DNA from: Geobacter sp.
GTDB lineage: Bacteria; Desulfobacterota; Desulfuromonadia; Geobacterales; Geobacteraceae
DNA: 64,000 nt
Assembly: GCA_003574885.1 (NCBI GenBank)
Contig: PJFC01000001.1
Span: forward strand, 186,001-250,000
Direction of reading: 5' to 3'
Shown piece after piece: positions 23,972 to 35,565 of the stretch. The notes under the pieces were generated by a model, which was given only the letters and a program-made list of their open reading frames with translations, searched no databases and was not told where the DNA came from. Both the position numbers and the translations under genes were made by a program. How positions within the stretch are numbered: the first letter of the stretch is position 1; each line of letters starts with the position of its first letter.

Positions 23972-25192
23972 TCACTTCTTCTTGTTGGCCTGCATGAGCG
24001 TCCTGATCCTCAGCCGCAGGGAGTTGAGCTTGATGAACCCTTCGGCGTCCTTCTGGTTGAACACCTGGTCCTTCTCGAAGGTGGCGAAGTCGAGGTTGAA
24101 GAGGGAATCGGTCTCCGACTTGCGGCCGACGGTGCGGCAGTGCCCCTTGTAGAGCTTGACCCTGGCCACGCCGTTGACGCACTTCTGTGATTCGTCGATG
24201 AGGGTCTGGAGCATCTCCCGCTCCGGGGAGAACCAGTAGCCGGCATAGATCATCCGGGCGTACTCGGGGATGAGGCTGTCGCGGACCCGCATCACTTCAC
24301 GGTCCATGGTGATCTGCTCCACAGCCATGTGGGCTTCGCGGAGGATGGTACCGCCCGGGGTCTCATAGACGCCCCGGGATTTCATCCCGACAGAGCGGTT
24401 CTCCAGCAGGTCGACCCGGCCGATGCCATGTTCGCCGCCGATGTAGTTCAGATGGGCCAGGAGCTGGGCAGGGGTCATCTTCTCGCCGTCCACCGCTACG
24501 GCGTTGCCGTTCCTGAACTCGATCTCGACATACTGGGGCTTGTTGGGAGCCTTTTCCGGCGGGCGGGTCAGCACGTACATGCTCTCGGGAGCTTCAGCCC
24601 AGGTGTCTTCCAGGATCGCCCCTTCGAAGGAGATGTGCAGCAGGTTCCGGTCGGAGGACCAGGGGCGTTTTTTCGTCACGGGAATGGGAATGCCGTTTTT
24701 CTTGGCGTAGGCGATCAGGGCCTGGCGGCTGTTCAGCTTCCAGTCCCTCCACGGGGCGATGACCGTGATGGCCGGATTGAAGTGGTAGTAGCCGAGCTCG
24801 AAGCGGACCTGGTCGTTCCCCTTGCCGGTGGCGCCGTGGGAGACGGCGTCCGCCCCCTCGATCTTCGCGATCTCCATCTGCCGTTTGGCGATGAGCGGGC
24901 GGGCGATGGAGGTTCCGAGGAGGTAGTGCCCCTCGTAGATGGCATTGGCGCGGAACATGGGGAAAACGAAGTCGCGGACGAACTCTTCCTTCAGGTCGTC
25001 GATGTAGACCTTGTCCGCGCCCGTGGCCAGGGCCTTGTCCCGGATCGGGGTCAGCTCGTCACCCTGCCCCAGGTCCGCGGAAAAAGTAACCACCTGGCAG
25101 CCGTACTCGTTCTTCAGCCACTTCAGGATGATGGAGGTATCCAGCCCGCCGGAATAGGCAAGGACAATTTTCTTCACTTCTTTCTTGGCCAT
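23972..25192 (-). CDS. argG: Argininosuccinate synthase
   Basis: 406 residues from ATG 25192 (AAAGGAGAGAGTTC before it); the longer frame to 25249 is not needed. N-type ATP pyrophosphatase motif [10 protein letters not shown] at residues 11-20. Joins citrulline and aspartate, with ATP, to argininosuccinate. Typical segments: [14 protein letters not shown] and [18 protein letters not shown]. Flanked upstream by dispersed element copy C and argF. Confidence 0.97.
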   Translation of the reverse strand: MAKKEVKKIVLAYSGGLDTSIILKWLKNEYGCQVVTFSADLGQGDELTPIRDKALATGADKVYIDDLKEEFVRDFVFPMFRANAIYEGHYLLGTSIARPLIAKRQMEIAKIEGADAVSHGATGKGNDQVRFELGYYHFNPAITVIAPWRDWKLNSRQALIAYAKKNGIPIPVTKKRPWSSDRNLLHISFEGAILEDTWAEAPESMYVLTRPPEKAPNKPQYVEIEFRNGNAVAVDGEKMTPAQLLAHLNYIGGEHGIGRVDLLENRSVGMKSRGVYETPGGTILREAHMAVEQITMDREVMRVRDSLIPEYARMIYAGYWFSPEREMLQTLIDESQKCVNGVARVKLYKGHCRTVGRKSETDSLFNLDFATFEKDQVFNQKDAEGFIKLNSLRLRIRTLMQANKKK

Positions 25193-25238
25193 GAACTCTC
25201 TCCTTTGTCTTGAATTCAGACTTAATATGTTTGCAATT

Positions 25239-25357
25239 GAAACGAGCAATTTTTCGCAAGGTCAAGGCGATCGAGGGACGACGCGGAGGCGTAGCAGCGC
25301 TACGCCGCACAAGGAGTCACGAAGATCAACGCAGAGATTGCGGAAAAGGGCCGTTTC
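25239..25357. repeat. ~120-bp dispersed element, copy C
   Basis: GAAACGAGCAATTTTTCGCAA left end, GCGTAGCAGCGCTACGC centre, TTGCGGAAAAGGGCCGTTTC right end. About 90 percent identical by eye to copy A. It ends exactly at the argF stop codon. Confidence 0.87.
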
Positions 25358-26269
25358 CTAACCCATTAAAGTGGCCATGATGGCTTTTTGGATATGCAAC
25401 CGATTCTCCGCCTCATCCCAGACCGCCGAGTGGGGCCCCTCGATGACGTCGTCGGAAATCTCCTCCCCCCGATGGGCGGGAAGGCAATGGAGCACCATGC
25501 AGTTATCCTTTGCCAGGTTGAGAAGGGCCTCGTCCAGCTGGTAGCCGGCAAACGCCTTCTCCCGCTCCTTCTGCTCCGCCTCCTGTCCCATGCTGGCCCA
25601 GACGTCCGTGTTGAGGACGTCGGCATCCTTCACCGCCTCCCGCGGGTCGCCGGTCAGGGTAATCCTGCCGGGAGCCTTGGCCTGCGCCCACGCCATCACC
25701 TGCGCGTCCGGCTCGTACCCCTTCGGGCAGGCGAGGGCCAGGTCGAAGCCGAAGATGGCGGCCGCCTCGATCCAGGTGTTGGCCATGTTGTTGCCGTCAC
25801 CCACCCAGGCCACCTTGAGCCCTTCATAGCTTCCTCTCGCCTCGATGACCGTGAAGAGGTCCGCCATGATCTGGCAGGGGTGGAACAGGTCGGTGAGGCC
25901 GTTGATCACCGGCACGGAACTGTACCGGGCGAACTCGTCCACAATCTCCTGGCCGAAGGTCCGGATCATCACCCCGTCGCAGTAGCGGGCCATGACACGG
26001 GCCGTGTCCTTGATCGGCTCCCCCCGTCCCATCTGGGAAGTGCCGGAGGAGATGAAGAGGCCGTGTCCCCCCAGTTGGTAAATCCCTACCTCGAAGGAGA
26101 TTCGGGTCCGGGTGGAGGACTTCTCGAAGATCATGGCGAGGGTCTTCCCCTTGAGGAGATGGTGCTCGATCCCCTTTTTCTGCTTGGCCTTGAGATCCCG
26201 GGTCAGGATGAACAGGTCATCCAGCTCCGTCTTGGAAAAATCGCTCAGTTTGAGGAAATGGTTCTGCAT
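25358..26269 (-). CDS. argF: Ornithine carbamoyltransferase
   Basis: 303 residues. Carbamoyl-phosphate loop SSTRTRISFEVG (residues about 51-62) and the ornithine-site HCLPAHRGEE motif with its Cys. Forms citrulline from ornithine and carbamoyl phosphate. It follows argD by about 20 bases on the minus strand and shares its operon. Standard length. Confidence 0.97.
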   Translation of the reverse strand: MQNHFLKLSDFSKTELDDLFILTRDLKAKQKKGIEHHLLKGKTLAMIFEKSSTRTRISFEVGIYQLGGHGLFISSGTSQMGRGEPIKDTARVMARYCDGVMIRTFGQEIVDEFARYSSVPVINGLTDLFHPCQIMADLFTVIEARGSYEGLKVAWVGDGNNMANTWIEAAAIFGFDLALACPKGYEPDAQVMAWAQAKAPGRITLTGDPREAVKDADVLNTDVWASMGQEAEQKEREKAFAGYQLDEALLNLAKDNCMVLHCLPAHRGEEISDDVIEGPHSAVWDEAENRLHIQKAIMATLMG

Positions 26270-26288
26270 CGTCCGTCCTTGTCCCCTC

Positions 26289-27488
26289 TCAGGGGGTTAT
26301 TTCCGCCAGGATGCCGTCCAGAATCACGATCATCCGGTCAATTTCCTGCTTGGTCACCACGAGGGGGGGAACGAAACGGAGCACCGTGTCATGAGTCACA
26401 TTGAGAAGCACCCCCCGCGCCATCCCTTTTTTCACGATGTCGCCGGCAGGGAAGGAAAGCCCCATGCCGATCATGAGACCGATACCGCGCACCTCAGTGA
26501 TGAAGGAGTATTTCCCCTTGAGCGTCTCCAACTCCCCGACGAGGTACTCGCCGATTTCCTCGGTCCGGTTGAGGATTCCCTCCTCCAGTATGGTCCGGAC
26601 CGTCGCCAGTGCCGCCGCCGTTACCAGCGGATTGCCACCGAAGGTCGAGCCATGGGTGCCGGGGGTGAAGGCAGCGGCAACAGCGTCCGTTGCCAGCATG
26701 GCACCGATGGGCGCTCCACCGGCCAGCGCCTTGGCCAGGGTCATGATGTCGGGAGTGATGTCGAAATGCTCATAGGCGAAGAGCTTGCCGGTCCGCCCCA
26801 TCCCCACCTGAACCTCGTCGAAGATGAGAAGCAGATTCTTTTCGTCGCAGAGCTGTCGCACCGCCCTGAAATATCCGGGTGACGGGACATTAACCCCCCC
26901 TTCACCCTGGATCGGCTCAAGCATCACCGCACATGTGTTGGGGGAAATGGCCTCCCTGAGGGCCTGCACATCGTCGAAGGGTACATACCGGAAGCCGTGG
27001 AGGAGCGGATCGAAGAATTTCTGCACCTTCTCCTGCCCGGTGGCGGAAACGGTCGCCATGGTCCGGCCGTGGAACGACTCGGCAGCGGTGATGATCTCGT
27101 AACGCTCGGGGCCGAAGGTGTCGCGGCTGTACTTGCGGGCCAGCTTGATGGCCGCCTCGTTGGCCTCGGCGCCGCTGTTGCAGAAGAAGGCCTTGTCGGC
27201 GAAGGAGTGGGTACAGAGCAGCTCCGCCAGCTCGATCTGCTGGGGAATGTTGTAGTAGTTGGAGCAGTGAATGAGCGTCGCCGCCTGCTGCTGCAGAGCT
27301 GCCACCACCCTGGGATGGCAGTGACCCAGGTTATTGACCGCTACCCCTCCCAGGAAATCAAGGTATTCCTTCCCGTCTGCATCCCAGAGCCGGCACCCCT
27401 CCCCCCGAACCGGCACAAGGGGGTAGCGACCGTAGGTCTTCATGACATACTTGTCAGCTTTGGCAATCCATTCAGCGGAATTCATCAT
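26289..27488 (-). CDS. argD: Acetylornithine aminotransferase
   Basis: 399 residues, class III PLP aminotransferase. LIFDEVQVGMGRTGKLFAYEH (PLP ring Asp) and the Schiff-base Lys in MTLAKALAGGAPIGAM. NSGAEANEAAIKLARKY is the phosphate-binding segment. Converts N-acetylglutamate semialdehyde to N-acetylornithine; related enzymes can also serve in DAP synthesis, but dapL makes that unnecessary here. Upstream lies dispersed element copy D and argB. Confidence 0.96.
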   Translation of the reverse strand: MMNSAEWIAKADKYVMKTYGRYPLVPVRGEGCRLWDADGKEYLDFLGGVAVNNLGHCHPRVVAALQQQAATLIHCSNYYNIPQQIELAELLCTHSFADKAFFCNSGAEANEAAIKLARKYSRDTFGPERYEIITAAESFHGRTMATVSATGQEKVQKFFDPLLHGFRYVPFDDVQALREAISPNTCAVMLEPIQGEGGVNVPSPGYFRAVRQLCDEKNLLLIFDEVQVGMGRTGKLFAYEHFDITPDIMTLAKALAGGAPIGAMLATDAVAAAFTPGTHGSTFGGNPLVTAAALATVRTILEEGILNRTEEIGEYLVGELETLKGKYSFITEVRGIGLMIGMGLSFPAGDIVKKGMARGVLLNVTHDTVLRFVPPLVVTKQEIDRMIVILDGILAEITP

Positions 27489-27515
27489 CTTGATTGTCCT
27501 CTCACACGTCCCTTA

Positions 27516-27693
27516 AAACGTGATTTTTCCGCAAGGCCAAGGCGAACGAGGGATGACACGGAGGCGTACTAGAGGTACGCCGCACAATTTCGCTTGCAAA
27601 ATTGGACCGCGAAGGCGCCCCGAAGGGGGCGGCCGCAGGCCGAGTCACAAGGAGTCCCGAAGTTCAACGCAGAGATTGCGGAAAAAGCACGTT

Positions 27694-27696
<3 letters not shown>
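27516..27696. repeat. Dispersed element, copy D (181 bp, with internal insertion)
   Basis: 20-base ends AAAACGTGATTTTTCCGCAA and (inverted, one mismatch) TTGCGGAAAAAGCACGTTTT. The central palindrome is GCGTACTAGAGGTACGC. About 60 extra bases (27588-27648) including a GGGGGCGGCCGCAGG stretch are inserted relative to copies A and C. The right end overlaps the argB stop codon. Confidence 0.82.
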
Positions 27697-28593
<897 letters not shown>

Positions 28594-28741
28594 TTACAGT
28601 CGGCGCAGGCGGTCGAACCACCGGCTGCCGCAACTGAAAGTTGTAACTATAGCAGAAAAGGCCAAATAATCAACAGCAAAGAGGGGTTAGCACTACACCT
28701 GCAGCCTTCGGGTCAAAGGAGTGGGACAGGAGGGGTTCGTA

Positions 28742-29866
28742 TCAGGACTGCTCGGGAGGGTGGGCCGGAAGGACGATGGTAACCCGGGTGCCGCGCCCCG
28801 GTTCACTCTCGATGGTGATGGTGCCATCGTGGAGACGGACAAACTGCCGCGCATAGTAGAGGCCGAGACCAAACCCGCGAATCTGGCCGGTCTTGGCAAT
28901 ATCAACCTGGTAGAACTTTTCGAACAGTTTGGGGAGTTCCTCCCGGGCAATCCCTTCTCCCTCGTCCTCAACCGTGAACCGGCAGGTTTCTCCGTCCCTG
29001 GCAAGGGAGATGGTCACCTTACCGGTCTCCCGGGAGAACTTGTAGGCGTTGTCGATCACCTGTTTGACGGCAAAGGCAATCTTCTCCCGGTCAAAGAGGA
29101 GTTCGGGGAGCGGCTCAAGATTGAAACAGGTTTCCACTCCCGGTCTGCGGAACGCTTCACTCGATCCCTGGAGAGCCTCTGTGACCAGGTCACCGAGCAG
29201 GACCGGCTCAGGCCGGAGCCCCCCCGTATCCATAACATGGGTAAACGCAAGGAGGTCGGCCACCAGACGCTCCAGGTAGCAGGACTCTTCGTAGACCAAA
29301 CTCAGGTTGAGGCGGCTTTCCGGATTGTCGGGATCATACACCCCGCTGGAGAGGTTCTGGAGAAAGAGGGAGATGGCCGTAATGGGGGTACGGAATTTAT
29401 GGGAAATGAGAGAGAGAAAGTTGGACTTCAGACGGTCCAGGTTCTTCAGGTTGGCAACTTCTTCCTTGAGGGCCTTCTTGTCCAGCGCCTTGTCCACGGC
29501 AGTCTTGAGCTGGAGGAGGTTGAGCGGCTTGGAGATAAAATCGTCAGCATCCGCCTTGAGGGCGTTGAGAATGATTTCCTTCTCGGCAAAGCCGGTCATG
29601 ACGATGACCACGAGGGTCGGATCCATTTCCTTGAGCCGTCTCAGAAGCTCAATGCCGGTCATTCCCGGCATCATCACGTCGGTCAGAACAACGTCGATTC
29701 CCCCCTTGGCGAAAATCTCCAGCGCATCCCCGCCATTTCCTGCCTGCAGCACCGCGTACCCCTTGAGTGCCTTGCTGCAGAGATCACGAATGATCGCCTC
29801 GTCATCCACAATCAGAATAGATCGGGATCCATGGTCTCCTGCTTGTAGTTTGTTCGTTTCAGGCAT
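28742..29866 (-). CDS. Response regulator receiver - histidine kinase protein
   Basis: 374 residues, cytosolic. Residues about 15-130 are a receiver domain (SILIVDDEAI, phospho-acceptor Asp63 in LTDVMMPGMTG, Lys in ISKPLN). A short coiled coil leads to a HisKA domain with His156 in LISHKFRTPIT and a HATPase (NAYKFS, DEGEGI, GFGLGLYYARQF). The receiver is N-terminal to the kinase, so the kinase output is probably controlled by another kinase. No membrane or sensor domain. It lies about 40 bases after alaS. Confidence 0.92.
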   Translation of the reverse strand: MPETNKLQAGDHGSRSILIVDDEAIIRDLCSKALKGYAVLQAGNGGDALEIFAKGGIDVVLTDVMMPGMTGIELLRRLKEMDPTLVVIVMTGFAEKEIILNALKADADDFISKPLNLLQLKTAVDKALDKKALKEEVANLKNLDRLKSNFLSLISHKFRTPITAISLFLQNLSSGVYDPDNPESRLNLSLVYEESCYLERLVADLLAFTHVMDTGGLRPEPVLLGDLVTEALQGSSEAFRRPGVETCFNLEPLPELLFDREKIAFAVKQVIDNAYKFSRETGKVTISLARDGETCRFTVEDEGEGIAREELPKLFEKFYQVDIAKTGQIRGFGLGLYYARQFVRLHDGTITIESEPGRGTRVTIVLPAHPPEQS

Positions 29867-29903
29867 GGCTCACTCGGTTACAGACTCCACGTCAGGCGGA
29901 AGT

Positions 29904-32534
29904 TTAACTGATCAGATTATAGACCTCTTGCAGGGCTGCGGCAAGCTGATCGGGGCGATTGCCGCCGGCCTGGGCCAGCTCCGGTTTGCCGCCGCCGCTC
30001 CCGCCGATGAGGGGAGCAAGAGACTTGACCAGATCCCCTGCCTTGTACCGGTCCGTCAGGTCACGGGAAACGGCGACCAGGAGGTTGGCCTTGCCCTCAC
30101 CGGCGCTCCCGAGCACGATGATCCCTGTTCCGAGCCGTTCCTTCAGGTTGTCGGACAGCTCCCGCAGCCCCTTCGGATCTGTTCCCTTGACGTCGGCGAC
30201 AAGGACTTTAACCCCGCCGATCGCCCTGACACCGGCCAGGAGGTCGGTCGCCGCACCTGCATTCAGCCGTCCCTGGAGGGTTTCTATCTCCCGCTGAAGT
30301 TCCTTCTGCCGGGCGAGGAGGCGCTCCACCTTCTCGATGGGGCTCCCCCCTTCGGCCTTTACCAAGACCGCAACCCGCTGGAGATCGTCCTCAAGCCGCT
30401 GGACGTGCTGGATGGCCCCCGTACCGGTGAGGGCCTCGATCCTCCTGACCCCGGCGGCAATCCCGCTCTCGGAGAGGATCTTGAACAGGCCGATGTCACC
30501 GGCTGCGGTGACATGGGTGCCTCCGCAGAGTTCGGTGCTCACATCGCCCACCGCCACCACCCGGACCCGCTCCCCGTATTTCTCGCCGAAAAGGGCCGTC
30601 GCGCCGCTTGCCATAGCCTCGGTGGTAGTCATCTCCTGGGAGTCCACCAGGGCATTGGACATGATGTAACCGTTCACCAGTTCTTCCACCCGCCGCAATT
30701 CGTCGGGCGTCACGGCGGAGAAGTGGGTGAAGTCGAAGCGAAGCCGGTCGGGCTCAACGAGAGAGCCGGCCTGCTTCACGTGGTCTCCCAGAACCTGGCG
30801 CAGGGCCGACTGGAGGAGGTGGGTCGCCGTGTGGTTTCGGGCCGTTGCCAACCGGTTGGGAACCGTCACCCGCAGGTCGACCGCGTCGCCGACCCGTATG
30901 GTCCCGTCCTTCACCACGGTGCGGTGGACGATCAGGTCGGGGTAGGGACGCAGGGCCGTCGTCACCTCCAGATGGGCGCTGCCGGTGGAGATGGTGCCCG
31001 TATCACCCTCCTGCCCCCCCGAAGCACCGTAGAAGGGGGTCTTGTCAGTGACCACATCCACCACGTCTCCGCTACTTGCCTCCTTGACCACCTCGCCATT
31101 CCGGATAAGTGTGGAGACCACTCCGTAAGAAGTCTGCTCATCGTAGCCGGTGAAGAGGGAGCGAAGCCCCTGGCCATGGAGGGTCTTGTATACTTCTGCG
31201 ATCCCCTCTTCCCCCGATCCCTTCCAGTTTTCCCGGGCCTGGTTCCGCTGGCGTTCCATGGCAAGGGCAAACCCGTCCTCATCCACGGTCATACCTTCGG
31301 CTGCAATGATGTCGGCCGTCAGATCGACCGGGAAACCGAAGGTGTCGTAGAGGCGGAATACCGCATCGCCGGAAAGAACGGCCTTCCCTGACTTCTTCAA
31401 CCCCGCTACCTCATCGTTGAGGATGGCGAGTCCCCGGTCGAGGGTTTCGGCAAAGCGTTCCTCCTCCGCCAGAATCACCTTCTTGATGTACCCCTCCCGC
31501 TCCAATAGCTCCGGGAAAGCTTCGCCCAACAGGGCATTGACCGCATCAACCGTCCGGTAGAGGACCGGTTCGCCGAAACCGAGCATCTTGGCATGGCGGG
31601 CGGCACGGCGCATGATGCGGCGCAGCACGTACCCCCGCCCCTCATTGCTCGGAAGAGCCCCGTCGCAGATCAGGAAGGTGACTGCCCGTGCGTGGTCGGC
31701 TATGACCCGCATGGAGACGGAATCCCGCTCGTCCGCGCCGTACTGCTTGCCGGAAAGCCTGGCCACATACTGGATGATTCCCTGGAGGAGGTCGGTATCA
31801 TAGTTGGAGGTAACCCCCTGCATGACGCCGCAGATCCGCTCCAGACCCATGCCGGTATCAACGGAGGGTTTGGGGAGGGGGGTCAGTACCCCGTCGGCGG
31901 AACGATTGAACTGCATGAAGACATTGTTCCATATCTCCATGTACCGGTCGCAATCACATCCCACCGCACAGGTAGGACTGCCGCAGCCGGTGCCGGGGCC
32001 GTTGTCCCAGAAAATCTCGGAGCAGGGGCCGCAGGGGCCCGTATCCCCCATGGACCAGAAGTTATCCTTCTCTCCGAAGCGATAAATACGTTCACGCGGC
32101 ACCCCTTCCTGCAGATGCCAGATGTCGGCGGCTTCGTCGTCGTCCTGGTAGACAGTCACATAGAGGCGGTCCTTGTCCAGCCCGAGTTCCTTCGTCAGGA
32201 ACTCCCAGGCGAAAGCGATGGCCTCTTTCTTGAAATAATCACCGAAGGAGAAGTTGCCGAGCATCTCGAAAAACGTATGGTGGCGAGCCGTTCGCCCGAC
32301 ATTTTCCAGGTCGTTGTGCTTGCCCCCTGCCCTGACGCATTTCTGGGAACTGCATGCCCTGATGTAGTCACGTTTTTCCAGCCCGAGAAAACAGTCCTTG
32401 AACTGGTTCATACCCGCATTGGTAAAGAGGAGGGTCGGGTCGTTGTGGGGAATCAGGCTGGAACTCGCCACCACCGCATGCCCGCGCTCCTGGAAGTATT
32501 GGAGAAAACGCGCTCTGATTTCTTTTCCTGTCAT
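29904..32534 (-). CDS. alaS: Alanyl-tRNA synthetase
   Basis: 876 residues from ATG 32534 ([14 protein letters not shown]); TTG 32549 gives the longer frame. Class II catalytic core ([32 protein letters not shown]), editing domain with HTATHLLQ and CGGTHV zinc ligands, and a C-terminal oligomerisation domain ending [15 protein letters not shown]. Charges tRNA-Ala and clears mischarged Ser and Gly. Standard length and organisation. Confidence 0.97.
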   Translation of the reverse strand: MTGKEIRARFLQYFQERGHAVVASSSLIPHNDPTLLFTNAGMNQFKDCFLGLEKRDYIRACSSQKCVRAGGKHNDLENVGRTARHHTFFEMLGNFSFGDYFKKEAIAFAWEFLTKELGLDKDRLYVTVYQDDDEAADIWHLQEGVPRERIYRFGEKDNFWSMGDTGPCGPCSEIFWDNGPGTGCGSPTCAVGCDCDRYMEIWNNVFMQFNRSADGVLTPLPKPSVDTGMGLERICGVMQGVTSNYDTDLLQGIIQYVARLSGKQYGADERDSVSMRVIADHARAVTFLICDGALPSNEGRGYVLRRIMRRAARHAKMLGFGEPVLYRTVDAVNALLGEAFPELLEREGYIKKVILAEEERFAETLDRGLAILNDEVAGLKKSGKAVLSGDAVFRLYDTFGFPVDLTADIIAAEGMTVDEDGFALAMERQRNQARENWKGSGEEGIAEVYKTLHGQGLRSLFTGYDEQTSYGVVSTLIRNGEVVKEASSGDVVDVVTDKTPFYGASGGQEGDTGTISTGSAHLEVTTALRPYPDLIVHRTVVKDGTIRVGDAVDLRVTVPNRLATARNHTATHLLQSALRQVLGDHVKQAGSLVEPDRLRFDFTHFSAVTPDELRRVEELVNGYIMSNALVDSQEMTTTEAMASGATALFGEKYGERVRVVAVGDVSTELCGGTHVTAAGDIGLFKILSESGIAAGVRRIEALTGTGAIQHVQRLEDDLQRVAVLVKAEGGSPIEKVERLLARQKELQREIETLQGRLNAGAATDLLAGVRAIGGVKVLVADVKGTDPKGLRELSDNLKERLGTGIIVLGSAGEGKANLLVAVSRDLTDRYKAGDLVKSLAPLIGGSGGGKPELAQAGGNRPDQLAAALQEVYNLIS

Positions 32535-32589
32535 GTCCACCCCTGACAATCAAATAAAGTTAAAAAAAGGGCGCCGATCCAGCCACCCT

Positions 32590-33051
32590 TCATTCGTCAT
32601 ACCGCAGTATTCTGAACAGCAATCCGGCGGAAAATCCGCGCCGCTGCAGATACCCCATGACCCGGAGCCGCTCACGGTCCGACGACGTCAACGGATCGAA
32701 GGAAGGAAACTTCCTGGCCAGAATATCCCTGACCAGTTCCCGCTCATCGTTTCCCGCCGCAATTCCGGCCAGGACTTCCGCCACGATCTCGGAGGGAAAA
32801 CCACGCCTCGTCAGCTCCATCCGCAGTTTCGGCCCGAACCCCCTGCCATTGCGCACGGCCGATTCTGCCCACAGCCGTGCTGATCGCCGGTCGTCCAGGT
32901 ACCCCAGCCCCTTGAGCCGGATGACAACCCCGTCCTGAAGCTCACCGTGGTATTCCCGGTCCGCCAGCTTGCGGCGCAGCTCGGCTTCGCTGTGGTCACG
33001 CCGGGAAAGTATCCGCAGCGCGGCGGCAAAAGCCTGCTGCGCCCGGTCCAT
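32590..33051 (-). CDS. recX: Regulatory protein RecX
   Basis: 153 residues from ATG 33051, which lies one base after the pilT stop; the longer frame to 33120 would overlap pilT. Three-helix repeats: RRDHSEAELRRKLADREY, LGYLDDRRSARLWAESAV and the C-terminal RRGFSAGLLFRIL. Binds RecA filaments and limits their growth. Found downstream of recA as usual, but with pilT between. Confidence 0.92.
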   Translation of the reverse strand: MDRAQQAFAAALRILSRRDHSEAELRRKLADREYHGELQDGVVIRLKGLGYLDDRRSARLWAESAVRNGRGFGPKLRMELTRRGFPSEIVAEVLAGIAAGNDERELVRDILARKFPSFDPLTSSDRERLRVMGYLQRRGFSAGLLFRILRYDE

Positions 33052-33052
33052 G

Positions 33053-34216
33053 TCAGTACTTGTCCACCTTGAGACCGTCCCCTTCGCCCCCCTCGCCCCC
33101 TTCTCCCTCTTCTCCGCCAAACTGGTCCCAGCTTGAATTGGAGGTGGAGGAGATGCCTGAGACCTTGAGGGCGAAGTCGTCGGGGTTGCTCGACTGGCGC
33201 AGCGCTTCTTCGTAGGTAATCAGCTTGTTCGAGTAGAGCTGCATGAGGGACTGGTCGAAGGTCTGCATCCCGTAGGAGACAAACCCCTGGGAGATCGCCT
33301 CAGGGATCTGCTTGGTCTTTTCCTTGTCATCGATACATTCGCGAATCCGGGCGGTGCCGATCATCACCTCGACCGCCGGCACCCTCCCCTTCCCGTCGGC
33401 ACGGGGGACGAGGCGCTGGGAAACGACCCCCTTGATGACACCGGAGAGCTGCATCCGGATCTGCCGCTGCTGGAACGGGGGGAATACGGAAATGATCCGG
33501 TTGACGGTTTCGGCGGCATCCAGGGTATGGAGGGTGGACATGACAAGGTGCCCGGTTTCGGAAGCGGTCAGTGCCGTCTCGATAGTCTCCAGGTCGCGCA
33601 TCTCTCCCACCAGGATGACGTCCGGATCCTGGCGCAGGGCGCTCCGGAGAGCATTGCCGAACGATGCGGTGTCGAAACCGACTTCCCGCTGGCTGACGAT
33701 GCTCTTCTTGTCCTTGTGCAGGTATTCGACCGGGTCCTCGACGGTTATGACGTTGCAGGTCTTGTTGTCGTTGATGTAATCGACCATGGACGCCAGGGTG
33801 GTGGACTTGCCGCTCCCGGTGGTACCGGTGACCAGAATCAGGCCGCGTTCCTCCATGGCAAGCTTCTTGAGGGCCGGCGGCAGATTGAGGGAGTCGATGG
33901 AGGGAATGCCGAAGGGAATGGACCGGAACACCATGGCGACGCTGCCGCGCTGTGAATACACGCTGACCCGGAACCTCCCCAGCCCCGGGACACCGTATGC
34001 AAGGTCGGTCTCGTAGTTGTCCTCGAACTGCTTCCGCTGCTTCTCGTTCATGATGCCGTGGGCCATCTCGGCAACCATGTCGGGGGAGAGGCGGGGGGCG
34101 TTGGGAATGGGGCGCAACTTGCCGTCGATCCTGACGATGGGGGGAAGGCCGGATTTGATGTGCACATCGGAGCCGCGCGCCTTGACGGCAATGGTCAGTA
34201 CCTCGTTAAGTTCCAT
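33053..34216 (-). CDS. pilT: Type IV pilus retraction ATPase PilT
   Basis: 387 residues. Walker A GTTGSGKSTTLASMVDYIN, Asp box/Walker B VILVGEMRDLETIETAL, His box STLHTLDAAETVNR, and the PilT-type C-terminal AIRQ-region equivalent (DDKEKTKQIPEAISQG). Hexameric motor that disassembles pili. The C-terminus carries an unusual acidic Gly/Glu-rich tail (GGEEGEGGEGGEGDG). It is in an operon-like run recA-pilT-recX with spacing of a few bases. Geobacter genomes usually hold several PilT paralogs; which one this is cannot be told. Confidence 0.94.
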   Translation of the reverse strand: MELNEVLTIAVKARGSDVHIKSGLPPIVRIDGKLRPIPNAPRLSPDMVAEMAHGIMNEKQRKQFEDNYETDLAYGVPGLGRFRVSVYSQRGSVAMVFRSIPFGIPSIDSLNLPPALKKLAMEERGLILVTGTTGSGKSTTLASMVDYINDNKTCNVITVEDPVEYLHKDKKSIVSQREVGFDTASFGNALRSALRQDPDVILVGEMRDLETIETALTASETGHLVMSTLHTLDAAETVNRIISVFPPFQQRQIRMQLSGVIKGVVSQRLVPRADGKGRVPAVEVMIGTARIRECIDDKEKTKQIPEAISQGFVSYGMQTFDQSLMQLYSNKLITYEEALRQSSNPDDFALKVSGISSTSNSSWDQFGGEEGEGGEGGEGDGLKVDKY

Positions 34217-34219
34217 GGT

Positions 34220-35236
34220 TTACACCTTTGCTTCGGCAGGCGTGGGACGATTAAGCCCCAGCTCGCTGAGCAGTCTAGTTTCGATCTCCGCAACCAGTTC
34301 CGGGTGCTCCTTGAGGAACAGGCGGGAGTTTTCACGCCCCTGGCCGATTCGTTCCTTGCCATAGGAAAACCAGGCGCCACTCTTCTCGATGATATTCTTT
34401 TCCACAGCCATATCGAGGATATCACCCTCGCGGGAGATCCCCTCGCCGTAGAGGATATCGAATTCCACTTCCCGGAAGGGTGGAGCCACCTTGTTCTTCA
34501 CCACCTTGACCCTGGTCCTGGACCCGATGACGTCATTCCCCTGCTTGAGGCTGGCGATCTTCCTGATATCCATCCGCACCGATGCGTAGAACTTGAGGGC
34601 ATTGCCGCCGGTTGTCGTTTCCGGGTTGCCGAACATCACCCCGATCTTCATCCGGATCTGATTGATGAAGATCACGCAGCAGTTGGACTTGGATATGATG
34701 GCGGTGAGTTTGCGCAAAGCCTGGGACATGAGGCGGGCCTGAAGACCCATGTGGGAATCCCCCATGTCTCCCTCGATCTCGGCCTTGGGAACCAGTGCCG
34801 CCACTGAATCTATGACAAGCACATCTATGGCACCGCTTCTGACAAGTGTTTCCGTGATTTCCAGGGCCTGCTCCCCCGTGTCAGGCTGTGACACGAGCAG
34901 ATCGTCTGTCCGGACCCCGAGCTTGCGGGCATAGCCGATATCCAGGGCGTGTTCCGCATCCACGAAGGCGGCAATACCCCCCTGTTTCTGGGCTTCCGCC
35001 ACGATATGGAGGGCCAGGGTTGTCTTGCCCGACGATTCGGGGCCGAAGACCTCGATGATCCTCCCGCGGGGGACCCCGCCGACACCAAGGGCCATGTCGA
35101 GGGATATGGCACCGGTGGATATGGCGGCGATGTCCGGTAACGGCTCTTCCTTGCCGAGCCGCATGATGGCGCCTTTGCCAAACTGCTTTTCGATCTGGCT
35201 CAACGCCAGGTCGATCGCCTTCTCTCTATCCTGCAT
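34220..35236 (-). CDS. recA: Recombinase RecA
   Basis: 338 residues from ATG 35236 ([20 protein letters not shown]), GAGGAGGCCAGTAT upstream; the frame extends to 35410 but the extra part covers a repeat element. Walker [15 protein letters not shown]1/L2 DNA loops ([33 protein letters not shown]), and the [12 protein letters not shown] block. DNA strand exchange and SOS coprotease. It is followed within 4 bases by pilT. Confidence 0.97.
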   Translation of the reverse strand: MQDREKAIDLALSQIEKQFGKGAIMRLGKEEPLPDIAAISTGAISLDMALGVGGVPRGRIIEVFGPESSGKTTLALHIVAEAQKQGGIAAFVDAEHALDIGYARKLGVRTDDLLVSQPDTGEQALEITETLVRSGAIDVLVIDSVAALVPKAEIEGDMGDSHMGLQARLMSQALRKLTAIISKSNCCVIFINQIRMKIGVMFGNPETTTGGNALKFYASVRMDIRKIASLKQGNDVIGSRTRVKVVKNKVAPPFREVEFDILYGEGISREGDILDMAVEKNIIEKSGAWFSYGKERIGQGRENSRLFLKEHPELVAEIETRLLSELGLNRPTPAEAKV

Positions 35237-35299
35237 ATACTGGCCTCCTCGGTTTGAATAGATGTCAGCCAGACCATCCTGATCGGAAAACGAACCCAC

Positions 35300-35443
35300 A
35301 GATAGTTTCCACAGCGAAAACCACGGAATTTCCAACCTGACGAGGAAATCGGATGGTTGCGTGGGGGCGTACACAGGTACGCTGCACCAGGCAATCATGA
35401 AGTCCGGCATCGCCAGGGCGAAAAAACCGTTTCCCGGTGAAAA
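35300..35443. repeat. Dispersed element, subfamily 2, upstream of recA
   Basis: The stretch from about 35338 (CTGACGAGGAAATCGGATGG) through GGCGTACACAGGTACGC to CGCCAGGGCGAAAAAACCGT shares its order of blocks with the element at 47116-47235. It lies 100-200 bases before the recA start. The recA promoter was not recognised with confidence and may lie inside or next to it. Confidence 0.6.
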
Positions 35444-35565
35444 CTAGCATAGTTAGCAGTCGGTTTTCAACATTATCTTTGCCGGAAAGGGAGAACAGGT
35501 TATTCGGTGGGCGATTCCTCGGGTAGTCACAACTGCCGATTTAGGGCAAGGGATAACTCAAAGGC

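Noticed and set aside
34220-35410. Longer RecA of 396 residues
   Set aside because: The extra N-terminal 58 residues are translated from a repeat element; RecA starts [12 protein letters not shown] at 35236.
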